A stretch of DNA of 42,040 nt. Source: an uncultured Clostridia bacterium. GTDB taxonomy: Bacteria > Bacillota > Clostridia > UBA1381. The stretch lies in NCBI GenBank assembly GCA_947627795.1, contig CANQXJ010000013.1, forward strand, positions 1-42,040. The letters run 5' to 3'. A model generated the notes under the pieces. It ran no database searches. It had not been told where the DNA came from and worked only from the letters and a program-made list of their open reading frames with translations. Both the position numbers and the translations under genes were made by a program. Below, piece by piece: positions 1 to 7,158 of the stretch (position 1 is the first letter of the stretch; each line of letters opens with the position of its first letter).

Positions 1-95
1 ACAATCTCACTGAATTTCTGCACTTTTTTCTTGCTTTGATTAATGTTACAACTTTGTTAATAAATTAGATTGACGTGTATGCGGTAATCCGGCTG

Positions 96-124
96 TTGAC
101 ATACGGCGAAAAGTGTGATATAAT
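96..124 (+). promoter_or_regulatory. Sigma-A promoter of the Rrf2-family gene
   Basis: A consensus TTGACA (96-101) and TATAAT (119-124) are separated by 17 bp, about 40 bp before the Rrf2 start codon. The match is perfect in both hexamers. Confidence 0.85.
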
Positions 125-125
125 A

Positions 126-146
126 TTCATATCGGATAAGTATGAA
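126..146. promoter_or_regulatory. Candidate operator (inverted repeat) for Rrf2-family regulator
   Basis: The arms TTCATA (126-131) and TATGAA (141-146) are separated by 9 bp and lie just after the -10 box, over the expected transcription start. Rrf2-family regulators commonly repress their own promoter through dyads of this size. The assignment is inferred from position only. Confidence 0.35.
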
Positions 147-164
147 TGAAGGGAGCGCGCTTTT

Positions 165-605
165 ATGAAGATATCCACAAAAGGCAGGTACGCGCTGCGT
201 CTTATGATCGACATAGCGCTGCACTCGAACGGCGGCAATGTGTTGCTGAAGGACGTTTCCGAAAGAGAGGGTATATCGCTGAAATATCTTGAGCAAATAG
301 TGAACGCTCTCTGCAAGGCGGGGTATTTGAAAAGCCGCCGCGGTTCTCAGGGCGGATACAAAATGACGCGAAAACCGGAGGAATACACCGTCGGCGATAT
401 TTTAAGAGTCACCGAAGGCGATATGGCGCCCGTGTCATGTTTGGAGGGCGGAGAGAATCTTTGCCCGAGAAGAAACGCGTGTCCGACGATAAAATTCTGG
501 ACAGGGCTGTATGACGCGATAAAAACGTATATAGACGGCACAACCATAGCCGATTTGGCGCGCGAAGCCGAAAATGTTTCGGATAATTTTGAATATTATA
601 TATAA
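165..605 (+). CDS. Rrf2/IscR-family transcriptional regulator
   Basis: This 146-residue protein begins with the MKISTKGRYALR motif typical of the family and has a winged helix over roughly residues 1-80, including the recognition segment ISLKYLEQIV and a GGY wing. Three cysteines (C92, C100, C106) sit where IscR ligates a 2Fe-2S cluster, so an iron-sulfur or redox-sensing role is likely. CymR, the cysteine-metabolism member, usually lacks this triad. The start follows a GAAGGGA ribosome site. No Fe-S assembly or cysteine-synthesis genes follow it in the window, so its targets cannot be read here. Confidence 0.9.
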   Translation: MKISTKGRYALRLMIDIALHSNGGNVLLKDVSEREGISLKYLEQIVNALCKAGYLKSRRGSQGGYKMTRKPEEYTVGDILRVTEGDMAPVSCLEGGENLCPRRNACPTIKFWTGLYDAIKTYIDGTTIADLAREAENVSDNFEYYI

Positions 606-658
606 AAACTTTCCGTAATAGCGATGAGAGATAAACCTGTAGGAAATATGATACTCAA

Positions 659-698
659 AAAGCGAAAAGATGAAAAAAATCATCCTTTCGCTTTCTTT
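659..698. terminator. Bidirectional intrinsic terminator
   Basis: A 13-bp stem with one mismatch (661-673 with 680-692) closes a six-A loop. It is followed by a T-rich stretch on the plus strand and by five Ts on the minus strand. It separates the convergent Rrf2 and ribbon-helix-helix genes and can serve both. Confidence 0.75.
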
Positions 699-752
699 TG
701 TTTTAACGCATTGAGTACCATTGTATTATAAAAATCAAGGATTTCTGTTATT

Positions 753-947
753 TTAATCGGGCATTACTTTACTGTTCTTTATCGCATATTCCAGTAATAT
801 ATTTATCAATTCGTTTCTTGAACGATTGGTTTCTTTAGATAATTCATTCAGCTTAAATACGATTTCCTCCTTAACTCTAATGGAAAATGTTTTATATCCG
901 TCCTCGCCTTTTAAATTTTTCTTGTTTATAATTAGTTTTTCGTTCAT
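753..947 (-). CDS. Ribbon-helix-helix (Arc/CopG-type) DNA-binding protein
   Basis: The protein has 64 residues. After a lysine-rich N-terminus it shows the fold's pattern: a beta strand (YKTFSIRV) that would lie in the DNA major groove, then helix 1 (EEIVFKLNELSKET), a turn (NRSR) and helix 2 (NELINILLEYAI). Such proteins bind inverted or direct repeats as dimers or higher oligomers and often repress neighbouring genes. The start has a GAGGTG ribosome site 6 nt upstream. It diverges from the secreted-protein gene at 1046, and a perfect dyad lies on that gene's -10 box, making it the likely target. The region is visibly more AT-rich than its surroundings. It could also be an orphan antitoxin, but no toxin ORF is adjacent. 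Confidence 0.75.
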   Translation of the reverse strand: MNEKLIINKKNLKGEDGYKTFSIRVKEEIVFKLNELSKETNRSRNELINILLEYAIKNSKVMPD

Positions 948-973
948 TTTTTACACCTCACATATATTTTATC

Positions 974-1003
974 TTGACGTTGGTTATAAATATATGTTAT
1001 AAT
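974..1003 (+). promoter_or_regulatory. Promoter of the stalk-domain protein gene
   Basis: TTGACG (974-979) and TATAAT (998-1003) are separated by 18 bp, followed by a GGGAGGG ribosome site and ATG at 1046. Confidence 0.75.
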
Positions 1004-1013
1004 TATTAACATA
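993..1013. promoter_or_regulatory. Candidate operator: perfect dyad overlapping a -10 box
   Basis: TATGTTA (993-999) and TAACATA (1007-1013) form a perfect inverted repeat around 7 bp that include most of the -10 hexamer. A bound protein would block the promoter. The adjacent ribbon-helix-helix protein is the obvious candidate ligand, by inference. Confidence 0.5.
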
Positions 1014-1045
1014 AAATACAACATATAATATGGGAGGGTATAAAA

Positions 1046-1687
1046 ATGAAAAAATTGCTGCAGGGATTTATTACAGGAATTATATCGGGTGTTGTAATTG
1101 CAGACTCAATAGTTGTGTTTGCCGCGTATTATACAGCTGTGGATAATCCGTTTCCGGTTACATATAACGGAAACAGTGTTTCTATGGAAGGCTATAATAT
1201 TGATGGCAGCACATATTTTAAGCTGCGGGATATTGCTGATGTTGTCGGCGGGTTCAATGTTGGTTTTGAAAACAATAGAATAACATTGACGGACCAGGCC
1301 AATCACACAGAGACCATAAACAGCAATAATGATAATTCCATAAACAATACTGCAGGCAGTAAATCAAGCATCCAATACGATACTTCATTCAAATTGGATA
1401 AATATTATAGCACAGGTCGTTGGTGGAAAACAACAGATATAGAATCATTCAAAATAACAAATACTGAATTATCATATTCGGGCGAGTTGATAATTTCGTA
1501 TGAAATGGTTGGTGTTGTAACGGGAAGCGACACTTGCAGCATTAATTTAATATGCTATGACAAGGGCGGATTTGTGATTGATAACGGTTTAATATTTGAA
1601 AGCGTGGCGGACGGTCAAAAATTTAAAATAAAAGATACACTGAATGTTTCACCCGAAACGGTTAAACTTGAATTTACTGATAATTAA
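1046..1687 (+). CDS. Secreted protein with stalk (copper amine oxidase N-terminal-like) domain
   Basis: The 213-residue product starts with a signal peptide or membrane anchor (MKKLLQGFITGIISGVVIA). Residues about 37-85 resemble the stalk/copper-amine-oxidase-N-like domain common in clostridial surface proteins (YNGNSVSMEGYNIDGSTYFKLRDIADVVG). An Asn/Ser-rich linker follows, then a beta-rich domain (about 110-213) with a run like FxLYD-type modules (SINLICYDKGGFVIDNG). Function is unknown; a role outside the membrane is inferred. Codon usage is AT-rich compared with the genes on either side, which suggests transfer together with the divergent regulator at 753-947. Confidence 0.7.
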   Translation: MKKLLQGFITGIISGVVIADSIVVFAAYYTAVDNPFPVTYNGNSVSMEGYNIDGSTYFKLRDIADVVGGFNVGFENNRITLTDQANHTETINSNNDNSINNTAGSKSSIQYDTSFKLDKYYSTGRWWKTTDIESFKITNTELSYSGELIISYEMVGVVTGSDTCSINLICYDKGGFVIDNGLIFESVADGQKFKIKDTLNVSPETVKLEFTDN

Positions 1688-1697
1688 ATAAAACAAT

Positions 1698-1734
1698 AAA
1701 GAGAGGATTAAGCTTAAATCCTCTCTTTGGTTTT
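1698..1734. terminator. Intrinsic terminator
   Basis: A perfect 12-bp stem, AAAGAGAGGATT (1698-1709) with AATCCTCTCTTT (1717-1728), precedes TTTT. It ends the stalk-protein gene and faces the end of the histidine kinase gene. Confidence 0.8.
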
Positions 1735-1785
1735 AACGTTCTGTTTCAAACCGCAGTAAAAAGGGAAGCATTTATTGCTGCGAGG

Positions 1786-3057
1786 TTATTTCGCTTGGGG
1801 CAGTTTTACGGTGAATTTTGTGTATTCGCCGAGCTTGGAGGACGCGGTTATTGTGCCTTTGGCGGATTCGGCTATCGACTTTGCGATCGCAAGACCGAGT
1901 CCGTAGCCGCCGCTGCCGCGGGCGCGCGATTTGTCGGAGCGGTAGAAACGCTCGAATATCTGCTCACAGTCCTCCGCGCTTATGCCCTCTCCCGTATTTT
2001 TCACCGTCAGAACAGCCTGCGCCGACAGCTTTATGTCAATGCTTCCGCCCCGTGGCGTGTACTTTATCGCATTGTCGAGAAGGATTATGACAAGCTGCTT
2101 CAGCTGCTCCGCCGACGACATGACGTAAACGCCGGGCTCCACGCTGTAGGCGAGGTTTATATCCTTCTCGAAAGCGACCGCCTCCATTGTGAGTATCACG
2201 CTCTCGACAGCTTCGGAGAACGATACGCGGCTCATGATAACGCTGTTTTCGGAATGGTCGAGCCGCGCGAGATAGAGCAGGTCGTTCGTGAGCTTCGTCA
2301 TGCGCTCCGTTTCATCCTTGACATAGCCGAGCCACTTGCGCTCCTCCGCGTCCGTGTCGTCGCGCGATAGCAGCACGTCCACGTTTGTGTTTATCGTCGT
2401 GAGCGGCGTTTTTAATTCGTGCGACGCGTCGGCAACGAATTGCTTCTGTTTGTTGTATGATTCCTCGATAGGCTTGATCGAGCGGTTGGCGATATTCAAG
2501 CTTATCAGAAGCGCAGCCGTCAGCGCGGCGATCATCACGAGCAGCAGAGCGATTATGAGATTTCGCAAAAACGCGCGCTCCGACGAGATCTCGAGAAACG
2601 CGATAGAGTATCCCTCCGGCGTTTTCTCCGCTCTGTATTCCCATATTTCATTGTTCAGTTCGCGGACTGTCCCGGAAGGCTTTACTCCTTCGGTGTATTT
2701 ATCAATTACGTCAGAAATGATATCTTTATAAAATTCGCTTTCTATCGAAAAAATAGAATATAAAGTCAGAATATTTCCGTTTTCATCTGTTCGCAGCGAA
2801 AAAGCCGGTTCAAAATTGCGCCGTTTATCGGGAGTGTTGTTTATCATCGGGGGCTTGTCCCTGTGTCCCTCCGCTTTATCGGGCTTATCGGCTTCCGGAC
2901 CGCGCACCATTTGCAGACCGCGCTCGAGCTGAGAATTTATGCCGTTGCGTACGTTGCTGTACGTCATCGCAAAAATAACGGAAAAGCTTGCGAAAAGCAG
3001 CGCCGCGATTATGATTATATTTGTTATCAACAGCTTATTCCTGAGTTTTTTAAACAT
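1786..3057 (-). CDS. Sensor histidine kinase (OmpR-class partner)
   Basis: The protein has 423 residues. Membrane helices at about 9-31 and 165-188 enclose an extracytoplasmic sensor region that carries no recognisable sensor domain. HisKA follows with phospho-acceptor His213 (FVADASHELKTP). The ATPase domain shows the N box (LLDNAIKYTP, about 327-336), G1 (NTGEGIS), F box (FERFYRSDKSR) and G2 (GYGLGLAI). Expected parts are all present, so it should be active. It lies 3 nt behind the response regulator gene and must be cotranscribed with it. The stimulus cannot be read from the sequence. Confidence 0.93.
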   Translation of the reverse strand: MFKKLRNKLLITNIIIIAALLFASFSVIFAMTYSNVRNGINSQLERGLQMVRGPEADKPDKAEGHRDKPPMINNTPDKRRNFEPAFSLRTDENGNILTLYSIFSIESEFYKDIISDVIDKYTEGVKPSGTVRELNNEIWEYRAEKTPEGYSIAFLEISSERAFLRNLIIALLLVMIAALTAALLISLNIANRSIKPIEESYNKQKQFVADASHELKTPLTTINTNVDVLLSRDDTDAEERKWLGYVKDETERMTKLTNDLLYLARLDHSENSVIMSRVSFSEAVESVILTMEAVAFEKDINLAYSVEPGVYVMSSAEQLKQLVIILLDNAIKYTPRGGSIDIKLSAQAVLTVKNTGEGISAEDCEQIFERFYRSDKSRARGSGGYGLGLAIAKSIAESAKGTITASSKLGEYTKFTVKLPQAK

Positions 3058-3060
3058 ATC

Positions 3061-3738
3061 CTACTCCTGTTCCGTGAGCGTGTAGCCCACTCCGCGCACC
3101 GTGCTTATTGTCGTTTTCGAATGTACGAAATTCAGCTTTTTCCGAAGAAACGACACGTACACCTCGACGTGGTTCGCCTCCGCCTCGCTCTCAAATCCCC
3201 ACAGCTTTTCGATTATCTGCTCCTTCGGCGCGACCATGTTTTTGCGGAGCATAAGAAACTCCAAAAGCTCCGCCTCCTTCAGCGTCAGGCTTATTTCCTC
3301 CGCGCCGCGCGAGAGCTTTAAGGACGATGTGTTAAGCGTTATATCGCCGAACGAAAGCTGATTTGTGTCCTTTATTTCGCCGCGTCTGCGCCCGAGCGCG
3401 CGTATTCGGGCGAGAAGCTCCTCTGTGTTAAAGGGCTTCGCGAGGTAGTCGTCCGCGCCGCTGTCGAGCCCGAGCACCTTGTCGGAAACGTCGCTTTTGG
3501 CGGTTAAGAGTATCACCGGAACACCCACGCCTTCGCCGCGAAGCCTCTTTAAAATTGTGATCCCGTCAATTTTCGGGAGCATTATATCAAGTACGATAAC
3601 GTCATAAATGCCGCTCAAAGCGTTGTCAAGCCCGCTCTCGCCGTCGTATGCCACATCGACGGTATAGTTGTTCTTTTTCAAAATATGCGCGACAGCCTCC
3701 GCGAGATGGATCTCGTCCTCAACGACAAGCAAACGCAT
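3061..3738 (-). CDS. OmpR/PhoB-family response regulator
   Basis: The 225-residue protein has a receiver domain with acidic pocket E7-D8, phospho-acceptor Asp51 (VIVLDIMLP), Thr79 and Lys101 (YLAKPF). A winged-helix DNA-binding domain follows at about 127-223, ending in the typical TVRGVGYTL. The start has a strong AAGGAGG site. It is the first gene of a two-gene operon with the histidine kinase. A pair of direct repeats with 11-bp period lies upstream of its -10 box, as expected for an autoregulated member of this family. Confidence 0.93.
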   Translation of the reverse strand: MRLLVVEDEIHLAEAVAHILKKNNYTVDVAYDGESGLDNALSGIYDVIVLDIMLPKIDGITILKRLRGEGVGVPVILLTAKSDVSDKVLGLDSGADDYLAKPFNTEELLARIRALGRRRGEIKDTNQLSFGDITLNTSSLKLSRGAEEISLTLKEAELLEFLMLRKNMVAPKEQIIEKLWGFESEAEANHVEVYVSFLRKKLNFVHSKTTISTVRGVGYTLTEQE

Positions 3739-3770
3739 AGCAATTCCTCCTTATTTTTTTGTATATATCA

Positions 3771-3803
3771 AGTATACCATACTTTTCTTAAAAATGTCTT
3801 AAA
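3771..3803 (-). promoter_or_regulatory. Promoter with 11-bp-period direct repeats for the response regulator operon
   Basis: On the minus strand a -10 hexamer TATACT (3771-3776) has no good -35 box. Instead two copies of TTTAAGA (3786-3792 and 3797-3803) sit 11 bp apart across the -35 region. One helical turn between direct half-sites is the usual geometry of OmpR/PhoB-type regulators, so positive autoregulation is inferred. Confidence 0.5.
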
Positions 3804-3849
3804 TTTTTTGAAAAAAGTGAAAAATACAGATTTAAACAAGCCGAAACGC

Positions 3850-3878
3850 TTGCAAACGCGCGTGAAAAATGCTACAAT
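3850..3878 (+). promoter_or_regulatory. Promoter of the riboswitch-cbiMNQO transcript
   Basis: TTGCAA (3850-3855) and TACAAT (3873-3878) are separated by 17 bp, directly upstream of the cobalamin riboswitch. The 428 bases from 3739 to 4166 hold this promoter, the divergent response-regulator promoter, the riboswitch and its expression platform. Confidence 0.7.
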
Positions 3879-3894
3879 ATATTCGATATAAAAT

Positions 3895-4020
3895 ATCCGT
3901 TTCCGGTAAACGTATGTCCGCGAGGGCGGAAGTGCGTTTTTAAAGGGAGAAGCGAGGCGCAAATCCTCCGCAGTCACGCTGCCGTAACAGTCGGATCGCC
4001 CGCCCGAAACGCGCACATTT
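3895..4020 (+). promoter_or_regulatory. Cobalamin (B12) riboswitch
   Basis: The conserved core is readable. AAAGGGAGAAGC (about 3942-3953) is followed by GCGCAAATCC (3957-3966), a CGCAGTCACGCTGCCGTAA segment, and then the B12-box-like CAGTCGGATCGCCCGCC (about 3988-4004). GTGCGTTT near 3932 can pair with AAACGCGCAC near 4008 as a closing stem. It precedes a cobalt-uptake operon, a classic target. Binding of adenosyl- or other cobalamin should switch off cobalt uptake. The boundaries are approximate. Confidence 0.88.
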
Positions 4021-4030
4021 GTTCCTACGA

Positions 4031-4087
4031 GCGATGGGTCGTGTGCAGAGGAACGCTTTTTTTGCGTACCTTTTTATCACACATCGC
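4031..4087 (+). terminator. Probable riboswitch expression platform with terminator hairpin
   Basis: GGAACGC (4050-4056) can pair with GCGTACC (4064-4070), with one mismatch, followed by TTTTTA. An outer pairing of GCGATG...TGTG (4031-4045) with CACACATCGC (4078-4087) encloses it. The arrangement suits transcription attenuation, but the inner stem is short and I could not fold it. About 80 nt remain before cbiM. Confidence 0.4.
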
Positions 4088-4166
4088 AGCGGTAGTATCA
4101 CTTGTGCTGACACAAAATTTATTATTTGCCGCTTTACTAACGGGCGGCGCGAAAGGAGTAGATTTT

Positions 4167-4913
4167 ATGTTAGTAAACAAGAAATGCGACAAGGTGAAGA
4201 TCCTCGTCGCGGTACTGTCCGTTCTGCTTGTTGTACCTGCTTTGAACGCGAGCGCTATGCATATCATGGAGGGCTATCTGCCCGTCGGATACTGCATATT
4301 GTGGGGCGTTCTGTGCGTTCCGTTCCTTATCTGGGGTGGAATCGACATGAAAAAGCAGATGAAAAGCGACGGCAGAACGAAAATCCTTTTGGCGCTTTCG
4401 GGCGCGTTCGTGTTCATCATTTCATCACTTAAGATCCCGTCGGTGACGGGAAGCTGTTCGCATCCCACGGGTACGGGACTGGGCGCTGTGCTTTTCGGCG
4501 CGCCGGTAATGTCGCTTCTCGGCATAATCGTGCTGATTTTCCAGGCGCTTTTGCTCGCGCACGGCGGGTTTACGACTTTGGGGGCGAACACGTTTTCAAT
4601 GGCTATCGCCGGTCCGTTTCTTTCCTACGGCATTTACAGGCTGTGCAAAAAAATGAACGTCAACAAGGCTGTCGGTGTTTTTTTGGCGGCGACGCTCGGC
4701 GATTTGTTCACATACGTCATAACGTCGGTACAGCTCGCGCTGGCGCACCCCGACGCGGCGAACGGGTTTATGTTTTCGCTTGTGAAATTCATGGGCATAT
4801 TCGCCCCGACACAGGTGCCTATCGCGATTGCAGAGGGAATTTTGTCGGTGATAATTTTTAACGTTCTCGAGGCGAGCTGCCAAAAGGAATTACAGCGGCT
4901 CAGTGTGATTTAA
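4167..4913 (+). CDS. cbiM: CbiM, cobalt ECF transporter substrate-capture component
   Basis: I place the start at 4167 (248 residues), behind AAAGGAG. An upstream in-frame ATG at 4041 lies in the riboswitch expression platform and lacks a ribosome site. A signal-like segment ends at Ala, exposing MHIMEGYLP; the histidine of this motif is part of the Co(II)-binding N-terminus once the leader is removed. Several membrane helices follow, with the conserved [17 protein letters not shown] stretch near the middle. CbiM binds Co(II) and, with CbiN, CbiQ and CbiO, imports it for B12 synthesis. The gene leads the operon and is under the cobalamin riboswitch. Confidence 0.95.
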   Translation: MLVNKKCDKVKILVAVLSVLLVVPALNASAMHIMEGYLPVGYCILWGVLCVPFLIWGGIDMKKQMKSDGRTKILLALSGAFVFIISSLKIPSVTGSCSHPTGTGLGAVLFGAPVMSLLGIIVLIFQALLLAHGGFTTLGANTFSMAIAGPFLSYGIYRLCKKMNVNKAVGVFLAATLGDLFTYVITSVQLALAHPDAANGFMFSLVKFMGIFAPTQVPIAIAEGILSVIIFNVLEASCQKELQRLSVI

Positions 4914-4927
4914 AAGGGGGATTTGCA

Positions 4928-5212
4928 ATGAAATTATGGGTTAAAAATACTATTCTTGTTATAGTGCTTCTTATAATTATAGCCGTGCCGCTTTTGTTTA
5001 TGGGCGGCAACGAGTTCGGCGGCTCGGACGACGCGGGCGCGGACGCGGTGAGCGAGGTCGACGCGGATTTTGTGCCGATAGCCGAGCCCGTATGGGAGCC
5101 GCCCTCGGGAGAGATCGAGTCGCTGCTGTTCTGCGTACAGGCAGCGATAGGCGCGGGTATCTGCGGCTTTGCGATTGGTAGGCTTACGTCGAAAAAGAAG
5201 GAAGAACAATGA
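4928..5212 (+). CDS. cbiN: CbiN, small membrane subunit of the cobalt transporter
   Basis: This 94-residue protein has two membrane helices (about 8-26 and 66-83) joined by an extracytoplasmic loop containing the family motifs FGGSDDAGADAV and WEPPSGEIESLLF. CbiN is an auxiliary subunit that helps load cobalt into CbiM. It starts 14 nt after cbiM behind AGGGGG and overlaps cbiQ by 4 nt (ATGA), so its translation is coupled to that of cbiQ. Confidence 0.93.
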   Translation: MKLWVKNTILVIVLLIIIAVPLLFMGGNEFGGSDDAGADAVSEVDADFVPIAEPVWEPPSGEIESLLFCVQAAIGAGICGFAIGRLTSKKKEEQ

Positions 5213-5988
5213 TTATAGAAAAAACTGCGTATATGTCGAAGCTCAGGAATGCCGATCCGCTTTTGAAAACGCTGTTTGCACTCGCGTTTATGATAATATG
5301 CGTCGCGGCGGACAGCTTCGCAGCGAGCTTTGCCGCGACGGCTGTGATGCTGTCGCTTGTGATATTCGCGGGCGGCGCGCCTGTTAAAACGGTCGTGAAG
5401 CTTATGAAAATCCCGATGTTTTTTATCATCGCCGGAACTGTCGCGATAGCGTTTACCGCGTCGGATATTCCGTCGGATATGCTGATTTGCGCGCGTATCG
5501 GAGCGCGGTTTTACGGAATAGGCAAGGCGGGGCTTATCATGGCGGCGAGGGCGGCGGCGAAGTGCTTTGGGGCGGTGAGCTGTATGTATTTTCTCTCGCT
5601 CACAACGCCGATGAACGATTTGCTGACGCTTCTCAGGAAAAGTCCGCTGCCGGCATTTTTCGCGGAAATTACCGAGCTTGTGTACCGATACATATTTGTG
5701 CTGTTCGAAACGGCGCGCAAAATGCGAACCGCGCAGGATGCGCGGCTGGGGTATTCATCGCTTAAAACGAGCTACAAATCGACCGGAGCGCTTGCGGCGA
5801 ATCTGTTCATTAACGCTTTTGAAAGAGCCGACAGAGCGTATACGGCAATGGAGGCGCGCGGCTACGAGGGCGCGGTCGCGGTGCTTTCGGACGAGCATGA
5901 GAAAAAGCCGTATCAATATGTGCTCGCGGCTCTTGCGGCTGTGATTTACGCGGCGTTCGCTTTCCTTTGCCGGAGGTGGGGAATATGA
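5209..5988 (+). CDS. cbiQ: CbiQ, transmembrane (T) component of the cobalt ECF transporter
   Basis: The 259-residue integral membrane protein has about five hydrophobic helices and the two coupling motifs that contact the ATPase: AQDARLGY, and EARGYEG in the C-terminal third. It overlaps cbiN upstream and cbiO downstream by ATGA junctions. It transmits ATP hydrolysis by CbiO to CbiM. Confidence 0.93.
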   Translation: MIIEKTAYMSKLRNADPLLKTLFALAFMIICVAADSFAASFAATAVMLSLVIFAGGAPVKTVVKLMKIPMFFIIAGTVAIAFTASDIPSDMLICARIGARFYGIGKAGLIMAARAAAKCFGAVSCMYFLSLTTPMNDLLTLLRKSPLPAFFAEITELVYRYIFVLFETARKMRTAQDARLGYSSLKTSYKSTGALAANLFINAFERADRAYTAMEARGYEGAVAVLSDEHEKKPYQYVLAALAAVIYAAFAFLCRRWGI

Positions 5989-6818
5989 AAATTATCGAAA
6001 CGAAAAATCTCTGCTACAGCTACGACGACGGCAAAAGGGCGCTCGATAACGTCAGCGTTTCGTTCGAGCGCGGCAAAATAACGGCTGTGCTCGGCGCGAA
6101 CGGCGCGGGGAAATCAACGCTGTTTCTGAATTTGAACGGCATTTTAAAGCCGTCGTCGGGCGAGATTTATTTTAAGGGACAGCTTGTGAAGTACGATAAA
6201 AAATCGATCCGCGAAATGCGAAAAAATGTCGGGATAGTTTTTCAGGATCCCGACGACCAGCTTTTTTCCGCGTCGGTGGAAAAGGATATTTCGTTCGGCG
6301 CGGTGAATTTGGGCTTGCTCGAGGACGAGGTGAGAAGGCGCGTCAATGAAGCTATGGAAAAAACGGGTGTGACGGAGCTTAAGGAAAAGCCCGTCCACGC
6401 GCTGAGCTTCGGGCAGAAAAAGCGCGTTGCGATCGCGGGGGTGCTCGTTATGGAGCCGGAAATAATAATTCTCGACGAGCCGACGGCGGGGCTTGATCCG
6501 CGCGGCGTGAGCGAATTAATGCGGCTTCTCGAAAAGCTCTGCGCGGAAGGCGCGACTATAGTAATGGCGACGCACGATATCGACACGGCGGCGGTATATA
6601 TGGATTACGCGTATGTGCTCGACGGCGGAAAAATCATCGCGGAAGGGGCGAAAAGTGAGATTTTTTCCAATCCCGAAATGCTCAGAAGCCACAACCTGCG
6701 TCTGCCGAGAATATCGCATTTGCTGGAGGTGCTAAACAAAGCGGATGGAATCGAAGCGGATTTTTCGAAGTCCACCGTTTCCGAGGCGAGGCGCGAATTG
6801 CTGAGATTGATGCGGTAA
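5985..6818 (+). CDS. cbiO: CbiO, ATPase of the cobalt ECF transporter
   Basis: I use the ATG at 5985, 277 residues, because GGAGGTGG lies just upstream and the ATGA overlap with cbiQ matches the other junctions. A TTG 18 nt earlier is less likely. Motifs are Walker A (GANGAGKST), Q loop (FQDPDDQ), signature LSFGQKKR, Walker B (IIILDEPTAGLDP) and the H-loop (ATHDID). The Phe in the second signature position is normal for CbiO. This is the last gene of the riboswitch operon; no terminator hairpin is obvious before the repeat region that follows. Confidence 0.95.
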   Translation: MKIIETKNLCYSYDDGKRALDNVSVSFERGKITAVLGANGAGKSTLFLNLNGILKPSSGEIYFKGQLVKYDKKSIREMRKNVGIVFQDPDDQLFSASVEKDISFGAVNLGLLEDEVRRRVNEAMEKTGVTELKEKPVHALSFGQKKRVAIAGVLVMEPEIIILDEPTAGLDPRGVSELMRLLEKLCAEGATIVMATHDIDTAAVYMDYAYVLDGGKIIAEGAKSEIFSNPEMLRSHNLRLPRISHLLEVLNKADGIEADFSKSTVSEARRELLRLMR

Positions 6819-6839
6819 ATTATGATTTAGCGGTATAAG

Positions 6840-6952
6840 CCTCCCTTGTCAAAGGGAGGGGGACCGCGTAGCGGTGGAGGGATTCTTTTTTGAAAACAGC
6901 GAACGAATCCCCCAGTCAGCTACGCTGCCAGCCCCCTTTAACAAGGGGGCCT
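6840..6952. repeat. REP/MITE-like GC-rich repeat cluster
   Basis: Several hairpins follow one another: CCTCCCTTG with CAAAGGGAGG (6840-6859), ACCGC with GCGGT (6863-6875), and GCCCCCTT with AAGGGGGC (about 6930-6950). The segments AGGGATTC and GAATCCC, and AGCTACGCTG, recur in opposite orientation, as in widespread intergenic elements of gut Clostridia that I recognise from memory. It carries no gene. Together with the next repeat it fills most of the 340 bases from 6819 to 7158. Confidence 0.7.
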
Positions 6953-6955
6953 TTC

Positions 6956-7023
6956 GTAGGGGCGAACCGTGTTCGCCCGTTCCCAATGTATCGCACATGC
7001 GGGCGAACACGGTTCGCCCCTAC
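6956..7023. repeat. Perfect 24-bp inverted repeat
   Basis: The arm at 6956-6979 (beginning GTAGGGGCGAACC) is exactly complementary to 7000-7023, with 20 bp between. Each arm also contains a shorter palindrome (CGAACCGTGTTCG). It looks like a second mobile repeat element abutting the first; as RNA it would be a very stable hairpin. Confidence 0.8.
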
Positions 7024-7086
7024 ACCCACGCCGCTGATACGCAGATAAATCATAATTTATTTTTACAAAAAATTTTCAAAAACCTC

Positions 7087-7115
7087 TTGACAAATCATTC
7101 TTACAGGTGTAAGAT
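7087..7115 (+). promoter_or_regulatory. Promoter of the blaI-blaR-like operon
   Basis: TTGACA (7087-7092) is followed after 17 bp by TAAGAT (7110-7115), inside the first operator. A perfect TATAAT at 7115-7120 is 22 bp away from this -35, too far for normal use. The exact start is therefore uncertain. Confidence 0.55.
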
Positions 7116-7137
7116 ATAATTAACTTACAGCTGTAAG
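7100..7137. promoter_or_regulatory. Tandem BlaI/CopY-type operators
   Basis: Two palindromes, CTTACAGGTGTAAG (7100-7113) and CTTACAGCTGTAAG (7124-7137), contain the TACA-NN-TGTA core bound by BlaI/MecI/CopY repressors. Their centres are 24 bp apart and they cover the -10 region and transcription start. Confidence 0.85.
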
Positions 7138-7158
7138 ACTAAAAAGGAGTGACTCGGA

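Noticed and set aside
4041-4166. N-terminal extension of cbiM from the ATG at 4041
   Set aside because: It lies in the riboswitch expression platform and has no ribosome site. AAAGGAG before 4167 and the known N-terminus of CbiM fix the later start.
5967-5984. TTG start of cbiO, 18 nt upstream
   Set aside because: The segment contains the GGAGGTGG ribosome site for the ATG at 5985, and ATGA overlaps are the rule in this operon.
6874-7119. 81-codon ORF downstream of cbiO
   Set aside because: It runs through the GC-rich repeat elements and the blaI-type promoter and operators and has no ribosome site or recognisable protein.
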